A stretch of DNA of 64,000 nucleotides from Eucommia ulmoides (Eukaryota; Streptophyta; Magnoliopsida; Garryales; Eucommiaceae): the NCBI GenBank assembly GCA_016647705.1, contig CM028328.1, positions 6,287,311-6,351,310 of the forward strand. Reading direction: 5' to 3'. Position numbers and translations under genes: made by a program. Shown one piece after another: positions 12,546 through 25,503 of the stretch (its first letter is position 1; each line of letters begins with the position of its first letter). The notes beneath the pieces were generated by a model. It saw nothing but the letters and a program-made list of their open reading frames with translations, was not told where the DNA came from and made no database searches.

Positions 12546-13008
12546 TATTGGAAAAACAAATTGTGGGCTAACATTAATTGAATAAATTGTTTTACAAAAA
12601 CAAGTTAATGGATAGTTTATTATATAACCGGCCCAAATAATTAATGATCATATTTTTATTTGGATTGTGAAATCTTTTATATAGAAGTTCAGTTAAGTGA
12701 CAAGTGTAGGTTTTAGGTTTTGTTGAAGTTTGTTATAGGAGGATCCAACAAGAACATTAATATAAATTACTATGTCCCCTTCTTACTCTAGATTGAGGGT
12801 TTCTTCTTATTGAGAGCCGCCACCATGAAATCTAGATCATAAGGAGAAAAACCTAGTTAGTAATCCACTGTGACAGATTTAATCCCTTGCGATGGCCCAA
12901 ACAGGAATGTATTCGATTACCGTTCTTTATTATTGTGTCCTAATATTCATGTATGCTATAGTTTATTGTTTAATTCTGTTTTATTGTGATTATGAGATAT
13001 AATTCACA
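12546..13008 (+). repeat. 5' LTR of the non-autonomous element
   Basis: Direct-repeat partner of 17400-17861. Shared stretches include ATTGAGGGTTTCTTC near 12792 and AAATCTAGATCATA. It starts TATTGGAAAAACA, with the usual TG altered to TA. Confidence 0.88.
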
Positions 13009-13010
13009 TG

Positions 13011-13020
13011 TGGTATCAGG
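13011..13020 (+). other. Primer-binding site
   Basis: TGGTATCAGG, two bases after the LTR end. It matches the first part of the copia consensus TGGTATCAGAGC, complementary to initiator methionine tRNA. Confidence 0.75.
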
Positions 13021-16000
13021 CCTACGTACATGATTTATGATCGACAATTGTTTTTTTTAGATTTTTTTTTTCTGTTCTTAAACAAAATATAAATTTGTCA
13101 GTATGATTTCATGTGATTTTTTATTTTAATTGAATGTAAAACCTTAGGGCTTTTATTTATCTTGATTCAAGTTTTAATTTGATATATTATATATGCTATT
13201 TGGTTGTGTAATTAAAGATTATTTCGTGGTTGAAGTTTCGGCTATGAACCCTAGAAAACTCTCGAAATTAAAACTTTGGGCCGTGATTTTATGTAATTTT
13301 TTGCTTCAATTGACTGTAAAACTATGGAGATTTTATTACTATTGATTCAAGATTTAATTTGATATATTATACATGTTATTTGGTTGCATAATCAGAGAGA
13401 ATTTCGTGGTTGAATTTTTGGCTTCGAAACCCTAGAAATAACCGAGATTCACTTTTACAATTTGATGAAAATTAATGAGTTTTGGTTCAATTAAACGTTG
13501 TAGATAGTTTTTAAATTAATATTAGGTATAAAACCATATAAAATTCGGTAGAAAAAATGGTTAATATCGAATTTTAGGTTTTGACCATGGAGGTATATAA
13601 AACCACGATTTGACCTTCATTTTTGGTAAATATTCTCTTGTGTTTTCTTCAATTAATTGTTATAGGCATGTTAAAAATACATAAGTCTACATAAACCCAT
13701 AAAAATGTTGGAGAAAACGACGTATTTTTAGGATTTTTGCACAACCAGGTCGAAACTGGGTTGAGTTGACCCGGTTCAGACCTAGCTGGAGGTTGAAGAC
13801 AACCTGGAGCATAGGTTCGCAAGCCCCATGCCCAGGCTAGGTGCGTGGGGGCATGTGAGCCATATTCCGGGACCTGTTTTGGGTCTTTTGTTTTTCTTGT
13901 GCATTTTTTTTTGTCGTCTAATTGTCTATATGATTTATTTTATTTTATTAGGATTAAAAATAATTTTTAATTAATTATTACGTATTATGTGATTTAATTA
14001 ACTTAAATTTATTTTTAAGCATGTTTTTCTGTTAAAAATTTATCAGAAATTATGTTGGTTAATTTGGAATGGGATTTTAGTATTCATTCTCTCTAGATTA
14101 AATTATATTGATGTGTAATATTCTAATTAGTTTTAAGTTATATAAAACTAATTTAATAATTAGTTTAAAACTCTCTCTTTGCAATTGTGGCGTCATCGGC
14201 GTGCCGAAATAACAGTTTCTCTAAGCTTTTGCCATTTTTTTGTTTTCAGTGGGTGAGATCCTGATCAAACGATAATAGTTAGTTCGTTTTCTTCTTGGAT
14301 TTTTTGTTGCGATCCCTATCTTCCGATTGTTTTTTTTTCCTATAGTTCGGTTCGCTTAATAATTGGTAAACAATCAAGCAAAAACACTTAATGAGACAAT
14401 TATAGTCTTTCATTGACACCAATATCAGAGTAAAAATTTGCTAGAAACTAGTAATCTTCATTAAGACCCCTAACCAAGTAGCTCAATAGCAGTTCTCTAG
14501 CAAAATTTCAGAAGAACTCAATCTTAGTATTAAAGCCTGGATATTGATATATGTTTCCATTCTATAATTTTGAAGGCATCTTACTTTATGCATACACAAT
14601 CACCTTATACGCTTCTTATCAGAACTAGAAAAATATTGTAAAGTACGAATAAATCCACAAAGTAATTACTGATAAATATGTGGAAATCTTATTTTCTCAT
14701 TACTTGCTACTGGTTATCACTACGTCTTTGGGAGATTGCATTCGTGAAGAGGAAATCCTGATTTTTCGTAAATTGCGTTTGTAATTATCATTGCATTATC
14801 ATATTTTAGGATAAATTATGCTAACAATTATTGCATAATCATGTTTTCGAAATTCATTGGATTTGCATTCGCGAGATGGAAAACCTGATTTTCCCCCTGT
14901 AAATTGCATTTATAATTGTTATTGCATTATCGTATTTGTTCTTTGTATTTTGGAAAAATCACATATTTTAGAATCAATTATGTGAAATATGTTTGTGGAG
15001 TGAAATATTGATCCATCCTAAAATATGTGATTTTCCTTGTTCATATTAGATAAAATATTGACTTCTAATAACTAGTTTATAATGTTTTAATGATATTCAT
15101 TCATGAGTAATTATGGTATACTCATTCAAAATCGTAAGAGTATAGGATGATATAGGTAGTATTTGGGCCTAATGTTTTGCTTGGCTGATGATTGTGAGGT
15201 CATGCCGATATCGGCCCCCGATCGAACGAATAGTTGTATATGAATTCAAAATCCTATTTTTACTTGTAAGTTTAGTAGTTTCAGCTTAAAAGGCTAAAAA
15301 TTGATAACAAGTGACAAATCGTTTTAAGCAAATCAAATGAATACTAAGCATTGTCTTATTATGTGACCAATATTATTATTGTTTTTTTTGTTTTGTTTTT
15401 TTTAGCTTAATGACATTTTCTACCCCTAACATTTACATTTGGTTTCACAATATCGTTCAAAGTTTATAAATTGTACATAGATGAAGTAAGCATTATAGGG
15501 ATAATGCATATATCCATTTTCTTTCATTAGTTATATGATTAATAGACTATGATAAGTTATTATTTGAGTAAAAAAAGAATTATCTCTGTTATTTTAAAGA
15601 GCAAACATGAGGGCTTAAAGAAGTTAACACTCATGCTCTGAGTTTTATTATATTGGCTCAGAAAGAAGCATACCAAAGTTTTCTTCACATTTTAAGTACT
15701 TTTCAATTGATCATGAAGATGTGGCCCTAGTTCGAATTAGTTGATTGAGTAGTTGTATATTGCTCACATAATGAGTTATAAATGATGTGTTTATTTCTTT
15801 TTGGGGATATTATTCTTTGTTGAATCCCACATCACTTGTGTTACCTAATCCTAAACTAAGGTTTTATTTGAGACTGAGTTAGGCCCATTGGGTTTTCTAC
15901 TTTAGGACTCTTGTACGATGTTGGGCGTGTTAAATTCCATATCGATGTTAGGTCTTTACCCGATATCCGTTTGTAGTAGTTTGCCAAAAATCCACCTTGC

Positions 16001-17399
16001 GCCTTATAAGAATGTTGACGTTAATTTGCTAGAGTCGAAGGACAACAACGCGGTGGTGGCGACATTCAGGTGATATGACAGAAGGGATTGAAATTAGGGT
16101 TAGGGGTTTTGACACTAAGTACCCCGGAAATTTAACTAGAATCTCACTTGTTTCAAGTAGTTTCAATTTAAACGTATAAGATGTCTTATTAACGTTATAT
16201 GTTCTTTTCTGAAGTGCAATGAATTGAAACTAATAAGAAGGATTAATTACACAGTTAACCCCTAAAGTTTAGATATTGTGTAAATTTGGTTGTTTTGATT
16301 ATTATCAATATGGTTATTTTATTCATGTATTAAATGGTTAAGAATCCTAAAGTGGATCAACTCCTTATATTTCTATTTGTTATCTTTGTAAAATATTTAC
16401 AAGATGAGTGACATGATTGAGAAAATTATATTCTTATTTTATTTTGGTAACTTGATAGAAGCTAAATTAAATAGAGCACTGTTGAGAAGTGATCGTAGAT
16501 AATCCGATGTATGATATGTATTCAGGATTCTTAGTGCATGTGAGTTTTTTTTTTTATATATATATATTTTCCTTTAATTCTATTATATGTTATAACCACT
16601 ATTGTTATGCGTTTTGTAAAATTGAATTTTATTTGATGATCATTATTATTGCATATTATATTATTGCATATCATATTATTTGAATTGATTATACTAAATC
16701 AAGATTTAAGACTCATAGCGTTCAAAGAATATGTTGTGAATATGGGTGTCATTGAGTCTCTTTTGATTCTCTGGTTTAATGAGAGCTTTTGTATTTTCCT
16801 TTATTTCGATTATTATATTGTGACCACTATTGTTATGCATTTTACAAAATTTAAATCTATTTGATGATCATCATTGTTGCATATTATATTGTTGAATATC
16901 ATATTATTTGAATTGATTATACAATATGGTATCTTAAGGTATTGTGCCTTAAGAATTACAATTGTCGACTTTTGGTTGTCACAAATCATTATTTTGAGAT
17001 CTCGTGATATATTGTTAGTAACAAATGATTTGTTAAAGTCAAGCAATTTTATATTGTTGAAAAATTGCAACAGTTTCATTTTGTTGAGAAATTGCAATTA
17101 ACAATTTTATTTTGTTGATAAATTGAAATTACACATTTTGTTGAGAAAATGTAATGAGGATCGATAAGAAACAATGCGTATAAATAATGATCACATGTTG
17201 ACATTAGTTTCTTATTATATTACTGGGCTTACGATTCATGTCGATATAGTTATAAGTCTATCAAGAAGCTACTTATAGACTATTATTTATTTAAAAAACG
17301 TGTAACCACACAAAAATAATTTTTTTTTTTCTGTTATTAATCCGAGAGTCTTGTTTTCAAAATTAAATTTATTCAATTAATGTAGCCCAAGTAGGAGAA

Positions 17400-17861
17400 T
17401 GTTGAAAAACAATTGTGGCTTAACATTAATTGAATAAATTATTTTACAAAAATGGGTTAATGGATAGTCTATTATATAACCAGTCCAAATAATCAATGAT
17501 TATATTTTGATTTGAGTTATGATATTTTTTATGTAAAAACCTAGTTAAGTGACAAGTGTAAGTTTTGGGTTTCGTTGAAACCCATTATAGGAGGGTCCAA
17601 CAAGAAACCCTAATTTAAATAACTAAATCTCTTCCCTAATATAGATTGAGGGTTTCTTCCCATTGAGAGCCGTCACCACGAAATCTAGATCATAGGGAGG
17701 AAGACCTAGTTAGTAATCCGCTGCGACAGATTTAATCTCTTGCGACGGCCCAAGCAGGTAAACATTCGATTACCGTTTTTTATTGTTGTGTCTTAATATT
17801 CATGTATGTTTTAGTTTATTTTTTAATTATGTTTTATTGTGATTATAAGATATAATTAACA
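17400..17861 (+). repeat. 3' LTR of the non-autonomous element
   Basis: Begins TGTTGAAAAACAATTGTGG after a weak purine tract (AAGTAGGAGAA) and ends ATAATTAACA. The target duplication TATGT follows at 17862. Confidence 0.88.
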
Positions 17862-17866
17862 TATGT

Positions 17867-17976
17867 TCCCAAAACGAAAGTGATTTGTTTTTTCTTAGAA
17901 AATATATACAGAAAAACATTACTAAATAAAAAGTTTTTTCTCTATTGCTTCAATCTAAAATCAATGTTCCAAGCAC

Positions 17977-18029
<53 letters not shown>

Positions 18030-19187
18030 AAATAAAATAAAAATTGTTCATCATTTATCATAGTCATGTTTTCATCTAAAGAAAAAAAGATCGTAGAATT
18101 TTTCTTTTTTCATTATTTGCATGCGTTCAAGACGCCTATCTGATCATTCTTAATTTTGTAGCAAATTTCTACCCTAAATCTATAATTTTGTTAGTCTTTT
18201 TTATTAAGTTTAAATATTAATAACACAATTTATTATTTTTCTATGTATAAACTCAAAAATAAAAGAATATCCAAAAAAAAATGCAAAAATTAGAGTAAAA
18301 TCATGTGATAGTGCCCTAATCCGATCCGCAACCCACCAGTTGACCCAATCCAGGGTCAGACTTTCACGTGCGACCCGATGGCTAAATGGGTAATGGTTAA
18401 CCATTACACACACATAAGAAAGAAAATCCTTGAAGGCCCACTAATGGAAGTGAAAAGGACTTAAAGATGGAGCCGTTACTTTTTGGTGTAAATGGCATGG
18501 AAATTTGTGACCATTGATGGCCACTGATTTAGGGAATTAAAGAGGACAATTATGGGTAATCAAATCAAAGAAATCGTCTGCTGAAATGGGTGTAGAATTC
18601 CATACATATGAAGATTATTCATTTCTGGGGGGGTTCGTTTTTGGTCAGATTTTTTCGTTCTTCTTATTCTTTTCATTTTTTTCTCGGCCGGATTTATTTT
18701 GGGGAGTTCTTTATTTGAGTTTTGTTGATCATCTTTTAGAGGGAGAACAAACTGCCGCCATAAATGGTTAAGTAAGACACAAAATCGGGTTAGATTGTAT
18801 TCATTTTAAAATTTTCGTAATGTAGTGTTAATTCAATAAAATCAATTCTCGTTTTTATCATTTTATAAATAACTTTTTATCATTTCAACCTTCTTTAAGA
18901 GTTAGTTTAGAAAAGAAAAAAAAATAAAAAAATTAACTAGTTATTTTGTAATTTAGTATTTTGTGAAAAAAATTTAGTGTATAGTCTTTTGACTGTTGAC
19001 CAAATTAATACAGACATTTATACCCTTTGTTTAAATATATGAAACCCATATTTCTCTTCCTAATTCTCCTCTTCACTTTCAGTAGTCATCATCTCTATCT
19101 TCCTCAACCGTAAGCCCACCACCAGAACTATTCACCACCGCAATCCCCCCCACCGAATGTGGCTTGTGCCTAGGCTAGCCAAACGAG
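17867..19187. other. Spacer with (TA)n microsatellite
   Basis: A TA run at 17981-18024 and otherwise unassigned AT-rich DNA. The segment around 18640-18830 resembles 19920-20090 (TTTTTTCTCGGCCGGATTT against TTTTTTGTTCGGCCAAATT, then a shared GTATTCATTTTAAAATTTTC-like stretch). This suggests a diverged local duplication. Confidence 0.5.
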
Positions 19188-19478
19188 GTGGCTGCCCAGC
19201 GTACTGATGGGAGTTGTCCTACCGCCTATCGATTCGCTCGGGTAAAACAAGAGTTTATTGATGAGACCAAGGATAGCTTGACGAAGGCTACCTGGAGAAT
19301 GACAAAGTATGCAGATCAGTATCACAAAGAGTTGGAATTTAAAGTTGGAGATAGAGTTACACTGAAACTCACTCCGCAAATCTGGAAGAAAATAAACAGT
19401 AAGATAGTACATCGAGGCTTGATACCGAAGTACGATGGACCCCACATTCCACGTAAGTTTTCTAAAACCTTTCAATGA
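19188..19478 (+). pseudogene. Ty3/gypsy integrase C-terminal relic
   Basis: An open stretch resembling the C-terminal end of gypsy integrase. A helix rich in K and R ends RMTKYADQYHKELEFKVGDR, followed by KLTPQIWKK and then GLIPKYDGPHIP, the plant pattern FxVGDxVxLKL...GLxxKYxGP. The upstream catalytic core and downstream chromodomain are not found nearby, so this is an isolated fragment. Confidence 0.78.
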
Positions 19479-19479
19479 G

Positions 19480-20800
19480 GACTTACTGAATTTGGGACGG
19501 AAGCAGGTGAGGTGAGCACCGTCTGTAATTTGTAAACAGTTGATCGGTCTCATTTTTATATCAAAATTTAACCCTTATCTTATATTTTTGTTAAAAAGCA
19601 ATATTTGCGACCCAACTTGCGACTAAGAACCGTTACAAATGTGGAGGAGGTTGATTTTGGGAATTAAAGAAATTAAAAGGTTGATTGTGCAATTAAAACT
19701 AAAGAGACATTATATTAAAAAAAAAAAAAAAAAAAAGGGTCATTTAAGGTCTTTAATTGGCCACGAAAAAGGAAATTAAAGGGTAAGGCATGAGAGGATA
19801 TATTATTTCGGCAGTGGAGATTAGAAGTGAATTCTTTTTTATTCATTTTTTTTTTCACTTTTTAGTTTAGGAGTTTTTCTCCCGTGGTATTTTCTTCGGC
19901 CACTTTTTCTTTCTTTCATTTGTTTTAGTTTTTCGTCTTCTTTCATTTTTTGTTCGGCCAAATTGTTTGGGGAATTCTTCAATCATTTATGTTGAATATC
20001 GTTTGGGAAGATCAATTGGCATGAACGACTAAGACAAATCTGAATTAGGCTGTATTCGTTTTAAGATTTTCATAATGTAATTTTATTTTTTTATTATATT
20101 TTATCTGTGTATAAGGTTATATAACAATGTATTAATATTTTTATATTGTTTATCCTATAAATCTTTATTTTTATCATTTAATACATGTTAGAAATAATAT
20201 TGTTGGTGCTTGTGGGTTAGATCTAATACCTATGGTTTAGATCTAACCATTATATATATATATAACTCATTTTTATCAGAATCGATATGGTTAAATAGGA
20301 TGAATTATACTAAGAGATCAATTCACTGTAGTTTACGAATCGAATCCCGAAGATAGTTTATACCAATTAAAATGTCGATTAACTAAAGCATTTGATAGAA
20401 TGAATTATACTTAGGGATTGGATCACCATAAATTAGGAACCAAATTTCGAAGATAATTCATGTCAATTAAATTATCAAATTTTCGTTGTAATTTTTCTTG
20501 TAATTAAATTACTTCATTATGCCTAGAATAATAAAAGAAAATAGATAAAGTAGTGAAGCATATTTTTTAGGATAACTGAAAAATAAATACATGCCCTCAA
20601 CCCGGTCAATTATCATTTAATATTTTAATTTAAATAGTTTTCTATTTTTAAATTAAAAATCCAAAATCAAATTCCTTTAATCCTATCGAAAAATAAGAAA
20701 ATAATTAAAAAATACAATTCAATACTTGTGGTTTGACACCCTTACTTAAACATGTTATACTACGACATTTTGTGTTTAAATTGGGTATTAAATTTGAGGG
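19480..20800. other. Spacer, probably including a decayed LTR before the gypsy leader
   Basis: A poly-A stretch lies near 19718. Two copies of about 75 bp at a 99-bp period (20298-20372 and 20397-20471, around ATGAATTATACT..AG and TTCGAAGATA) lie upstream of the gypsy primer-binding leader at 20812. That position is expected of an LTR. No second LTR copy was found. Confidence 0.45.
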
Positions 20801-20811
20801 ATTAAATTTTG

Positions 20812-22050
20812 GCACCGTTGTTGGGGACCAGTAATGCTAACTATTATTATTTTTTTCTTATTTTTCATCGATTTATATATATCCATTTTTTGTTGTTAAT
20901 TTTTTCCTTTGTTATGCTGTGAATATTTTTGTGCAGATTTGAATGTTTAACTAGGACTCATAGATTTAGCTACGCGAAAAATAAGAAAATCAGGTAAAAT
21001 ATTTTAATTTGTACTTTATTTTTTTTTTATTTAATTTTAATTTTATAGCATTAGGTGATTCATGACTTATCCATTTGATCAAAATCCATATCACTCTACC
21101 ACACAATGTCCACTTAATTAGCAATATTGTACATATAATAATGAATATAGCTATCATGCACCATCTTACTCGCCAATTGAGTATAATCAATATTCAAATA
21201 CATACTTGTGGAAATATCATTTTTATAATGAGACTTCGAGACCAAATATTTATCAAAATTATTATGAGTCTCAAACACCTTATCCTCTTTCAGTGTCACA
21301 ATATTCACCTGATCTCAAAGAGACGATGTCAGAAATGCTGGCAACCATGAAGTCCGACCTCTCCCTAGCCCAACAAAATCTCACCCAATCCCAAAATATA
21401 GAGTCCCGACTAGGAGCACTTAATGATACATTAGCTAAGTTGTTGTTGGAAGTATCATCAAGTGTGTCCACGACCAATTTTGATGGACAAACTTTGGTAG
21501 AGAATCAGGGTAAATGTGTTATGACCTTTAAGGGTGTATATGAGGGAAAAAATCAGGTAGGGTATGAGAGTGATAATGAATGGGTGTATTTTAAATGTAA
21601 TGATATGGATGGTGGCATGGTAGAAAATTATAAGGAAGATCAAATTCAAGCATTAGACATACATTTAGAGATCATTGCTTTGTATAAAACACTCATTACT
21701 TTGAGACACCGCATCTCGAAATTAAAGAAAATTTAATTGATGCGATAGAACAACCATCAACCCAATTTAAGAATAAATCTATTCATTTAGAGTGAGCTGA
21801 CGATAATCACTTATTATTGGAAGTTCTACTGATGGGACAACAAAAAAAGTCGTGAAAGCAAAAGTTGGGATTCGGTCCTAGAAAAATATTTATGGGTTTA
21901 GCACTATTTATGGGTCACTCGTGGTAGATTGGAGGGTGACCAAGCAAAAGGTAAGAAAATGGTTGCTTCATTATGAATAGACCTTCTCATGTTTGGCTGG
22001 AGACATAAAACTTAGCGCTAAGTGGGAGACAGCCAATTGTAATAAAAATA
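20812..22050 (+). mobile_element. Ty3/gypsy leader and gag relic (Tat/Athila type)
   Basis: TTTTGGCACCGTTGTTGGGG at 20812 is a slightly decayed form of the leader/primer-binding signature TTTGGCGCCGTTGCCGGGGA seen in many plant gypsy elements. A gag-like frame follows from about 21062 to 21736, interrupted by a stop near 21117. It is rich in Y, N, Q and P at first, then has an amphipathic coil (MSEMLATMKSDLSLAQQNL). The segment near 21985-22035 (CATAAAACTTAGCGCTAAGTG, then GGGAGACAGCC) resembles the AGCGCT..TTGGGAGGCAACCC stretch common after such gag genes. No pol was found. Confidence 0.65.
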
Positions 22051-22184
22051 AAATAAAAGAAAAGAAAAGAAACAAAAATAAATAAAATATAAAAAATAAA
22101 TACATTTTTGTAATTAATAATAATAATAAAACAATATATATATATACACACAAAAATACTACTACTAATAATAAATAAATAAAT

Positions 22185-24304
22185 TGTTGATCCCAAGATT
22201 TTGATAAACAATTAAGTATTGAAATTTTGGTGGAACTAATATTTGATCAAGTGTTTCAGTGATTTAAAGTTCCAATAATGAAGATGTCAAAGTGAATGGA
22301 TGCTAAATGAAGATATCAAGATGATGAAAAAGTATTAAGAATTTGAAGACATTAGGAAAAACAACCCCGGTAAATATAAATTCTTAATATCTCATTTAAG
22401 AACACACACATGACACAAAATGAATTTTATCTTTTATGTGTGTTTTGGTGGAGTATATTTATTTGCTTCTATGTGAATTAAAAAAAAAAAAAAAAATCTT
22501 AAATTATTAAAATAGAATATAAGAGTATTAGTGGAGTTAATTTGAATATAAATATGGATAAATGGGCAAAATTGTAAAGGAAAGTAAGTTAAAAACGGGA
22601 TCACAGAAGTGATTCAGGAGGGGGCAGTCGACTGAGGAGTCGACCAGAGAAAGAAGATGAACTCTCTGAATCTGCGAGTCGACAGAGAGGTCGGCCTATA
22701 GAAGCTTAGCAAACTCTCTGAAATTGCGAGTTGATAGAGCAGTCGACCGGTGGAAGCTTGACAAACTCTCTGAATCTGCAAGTCGACCGCTCCGACCGAT
22801 GAACGCAACAGGCTACTTCCAGAATCTTCTAGTTGACTGGTCAGTCGACTGAGTGCTCTGTTTTAGGATAATGTTTGATTCGAAATCATATCTAAAAATA
22901 GCCATTTTTTGTTAAAATTTGAGAGAGATTTAAGGGATTTGGTAATATTTAAGATATGGTTCATTTATTAATTAAATCCTATTGATTTGGTACATTAAAT
23001 ATCAATGTTTCTCAATTTGGTACTTGAAATAGTGTCTATGCTTATTAATTGAGATTGAGAAATACTTTGGGGATTTAATTGAGAGTTTTAAAAGTTGTTA
23101 TTAAGTGATATTGAACCTAAATGAAGTCTTTATGTTATAAAGGGTCTATAAGAGCATTTTATTATCATGACACTTGTAAACTAGCTGTTGGAAGGCTGAT
23201 TACATATCCCTATATATAGATCTGCGAATTTATGATTTAACCCAACAGTAAACAATAGAGAAATTATATCATATTATATTGAGAGCTTTTATAAGAGTTA
23301 TCCATCTGAAATATTGTGAGCTTTTCTGAGAGACAATCTTGAAGATCAACTGCTATTAATTTGTGCTGCTACCGGATCTGAAGTTACATTGTTTTATCTA
23401 TTCTTTCTGTGGATTCCGAGCGAGATCTTTCCATTTATATTCTTTCATTGCATTATTTGATTATTGTTTGGAAATTAATTTTAGAAATTGTTTCTGATTT
23501 TTGAAGAAAATATTTTTATAAACAATTTCTCAAATCTAATTACGTGCTCCAATTTGGTACCTATATCTTGTTAAAATCATATTTCTGCATCTCAAGTTTT
23601 TCTATCATTAGTTGGGATATTAATTGAGTTTATATATATCTGGTGTGGTAGAAACTCCGAGTGAGATTTACTTATCAATTTTTGTATTAGTGAGTTGTGA
23701 CGGGTTAAATATCATTAGGGATATTTAATCAAGGGTAGCTGGATTTCAGTTTCTTCCTGTAAAGAGATTGAGGTAATGATTCTTCCTGAATAAGAATTGC
23801 GCGTTTTAGTGATTTTGTAACGGCTCAATTCGTATTGGGTAAAAGGATATTTGGAGTGTTTTTGTGAGGTTTTGATTCTTGAGCCTAAGTGTTAAAAAGA
23901 ATTAGGTTATTCTTTAGCCTGTAAAAAGTAGAGGTTATTTCTTACCCTTTGAAAAGAAAATTGTAAAGGTTGATTTTAAGCCTGTAAAAGAATCAGTGTG
24001 CGGGTTTAGTTCCTACCTTTAAAGGAATCTTGGTTTTAGTGGGTGCGACCTCCGTGGAGCTCGGAGGACTGGATTAGCCAAGAGTAACTTGGTGAACCAG
24101 TATAAATCTCTAGTGTGCTACTTTCTTAATTTGTCTATTTTTGTTGTTTGTGTGTGCACCTAGTTGATTAATTAATTCTGTTGTATTATAAAGATAATAA
24201 TTAATTTAGACTTAAAATTAATTATTTGTTTTATTGATTTTTATTCTGATTATTTTTTGATTACCCAATTTACCCCCCCTCTTGAGTATTCTTCTAGGCC
24301 AACA
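22185..24304 (+). repeat. 5' LTR of copia A
   Basis: Starts TGTTGATCCCAAGATTTTG and ends TTCTAGGCCAACA, a TGTTG...CAACA inverted pair. The 3' copy begins at 31865. By eye roughly a dozen or more differences fall in the first 200 bases, so the insertion is not recent. The segment 22620-22860 is a set of imperfect repeats around GTCGAC. Confidence 0.92.
22620..22860 (+). repeat. Palindromic GTCGAC repeat cluster in the LTR of copia A
   Basis: At least five units of the type (C/G)AGTCGAC(T/C)... alternate with AACTCTCTGAA(T/A)(C/T)TGC. The first and last contain the perfect palindrome CAGTCGACTG. The equivalent cluster is present in the 3' LTR at 32295-32525. Confidence 0.85.
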
Positions 24305-24306
24305 AT

Positions 24307-24318
24307 TGGTATCAGAGC
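24307..24318 (+). other. Primer-binding site of copia A
   Basis: TGGTATCAGAGC, three bases from the LTR end: an exact match to the copia consensus for initiator methionine tRNA priming. Confidence 0.95.
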
Positions 24319-24355
24319 TGATTTAGCTTAAATCTATTTTGCTAACAAAGATCAC

Positions 24356-25503
24356 ATGACACACATAGTAGGCACATTAGGTGACGGGCAGTCTATGCAC
24401 CGACCACCTTTGTTTTCAAGTAAAAGTTACTCGTTTTGGAAAGACATGATGATAGCCTTTATTCATTATATAAATTATGACGTGTGACTAATAATCGAGG
24501 ATGGTCCATTTATTCCAATGGAAAACGGAGTTGAGAAGAAGAAGGAACAACTCATTGCTTTCGATAAGCAGAAACTCTCTATTAATTCTCAAGCTATCAA
24601 TATTCCATTTTATTTTTTAGATGCTAATGAGTATTCTAGAGTTTCAGGTTGTAAGTTCGCAAAGAAAATGTGGGATAAGCTACAAGTCACCCACGAAGGG
24701 ACAAGTCAAGTGATGCAGTCAAAAATCAATACGCTTATGAGAAAATGTGAGCTATTCAGGATGGAGGAAAATGAATCAATTCATGAGATGTACACTCGCC
24801 TCAACAACATATGCAACAGTATGAATCAACTCGGAAAACCATACTCCATGGAGGATAGAGTATGAAAGGTCCTAAGGTCCTTGACGAAAATATGGGAGTC
24901 AAAAGTGACGGCAATCGAGGAAGCTAAGGATCTTGTCAAATACGACATCGATGATCTAATTGGTAATTTGATGACTCATGAATCGGCGATCAAAGGTTAC
25001 GAGGATGATACCGGAAGTAGCAAGAGAAAATCCTTGGTACTAAAAGTTAAAAACATTGAAGAAGAGAATGACAGTAATGATGAAAGCCTTGATAGTGAGC
25101 AAGAGAAGAATGTATCACTTCTCACAAACAATTTTAGAAGAATGACTTGGCGCACATTCCGTGGAAAAAGAAATCTCAACATGTCTAAAGTGGAATGCTA
25201 CAACTGTTGTGAAATCAGTCATTTTCAAAATGATTGCCCCGAACCGAAGAAGGATAAAAAAAATGAGAAGAAGAAGAAAGAAAAGAAGAAAGTAAAGAAG
25301 AGTAATAAGAAATTGATGAAGACTACTTGGGATGATACCGATTCAAGTAGCTCGAAAGAATCAAATAGTGAGGATTCATCAATGCTTGCTTTAATGGCCA
25401 CTGGTGGTGAGGTAACCGATTGTTCAAGTTCTTGTCCTTTAAATTTTGATGAATTATTTGATGTTTATCAAGAACTTTCACATGATTATAAAAATCAGTG
25501 TTA
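24356..25503 (+). pseudogene. Copia A gag (UBN2-type) with zinc knuckle
   Basis: The frame starts at the ATG at 24356 (MTHIVGTLGDGQ) and stays in register to 25503, but carries stops at 24485 (a probable Trp codon changed to TGA) and 24863. It shows the copia gag fold (KMWDKLQVTHEGTSQV, ESIHEMYTRLNNI), an acidic linker, a CCHC zinc knuckle (CYNCCEISHFQNDC, about 25195-25236) and a lysine-rich tail. Gag packages the element RNA in virus-like particles. Element B encodes the homologous protein, which continues in frame past this point. Confidence 0.88.

Larger units (their letters stand above)
12546..17861 (+). mobile_element. Complete non-autonomous LTR retrotransposon (LARD-like), no coding region
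   Basis: Two direct repeats of about 463 bp (12546-13008 and 17400-17861) enclose 4.4 kb. Both end ...TAATT(C/A)ACA and the element is flanked by a perfect 5-bp target duplication, TATGT (12541-12545 and 17862-17866). A primer-binding site TGGTATCAGG follows the left LTR, which gives plus orientation and a copia-type replication mode. The interior has no gag or pol reading frame and is full of internal duplications: ~181 bp at 13103-13437, ~80 bp at 14731-14939 and ~125 bp at 16569-16925. It was presumably mobilised by an autonomous copia element elsewhere. Confidence 0.88.
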
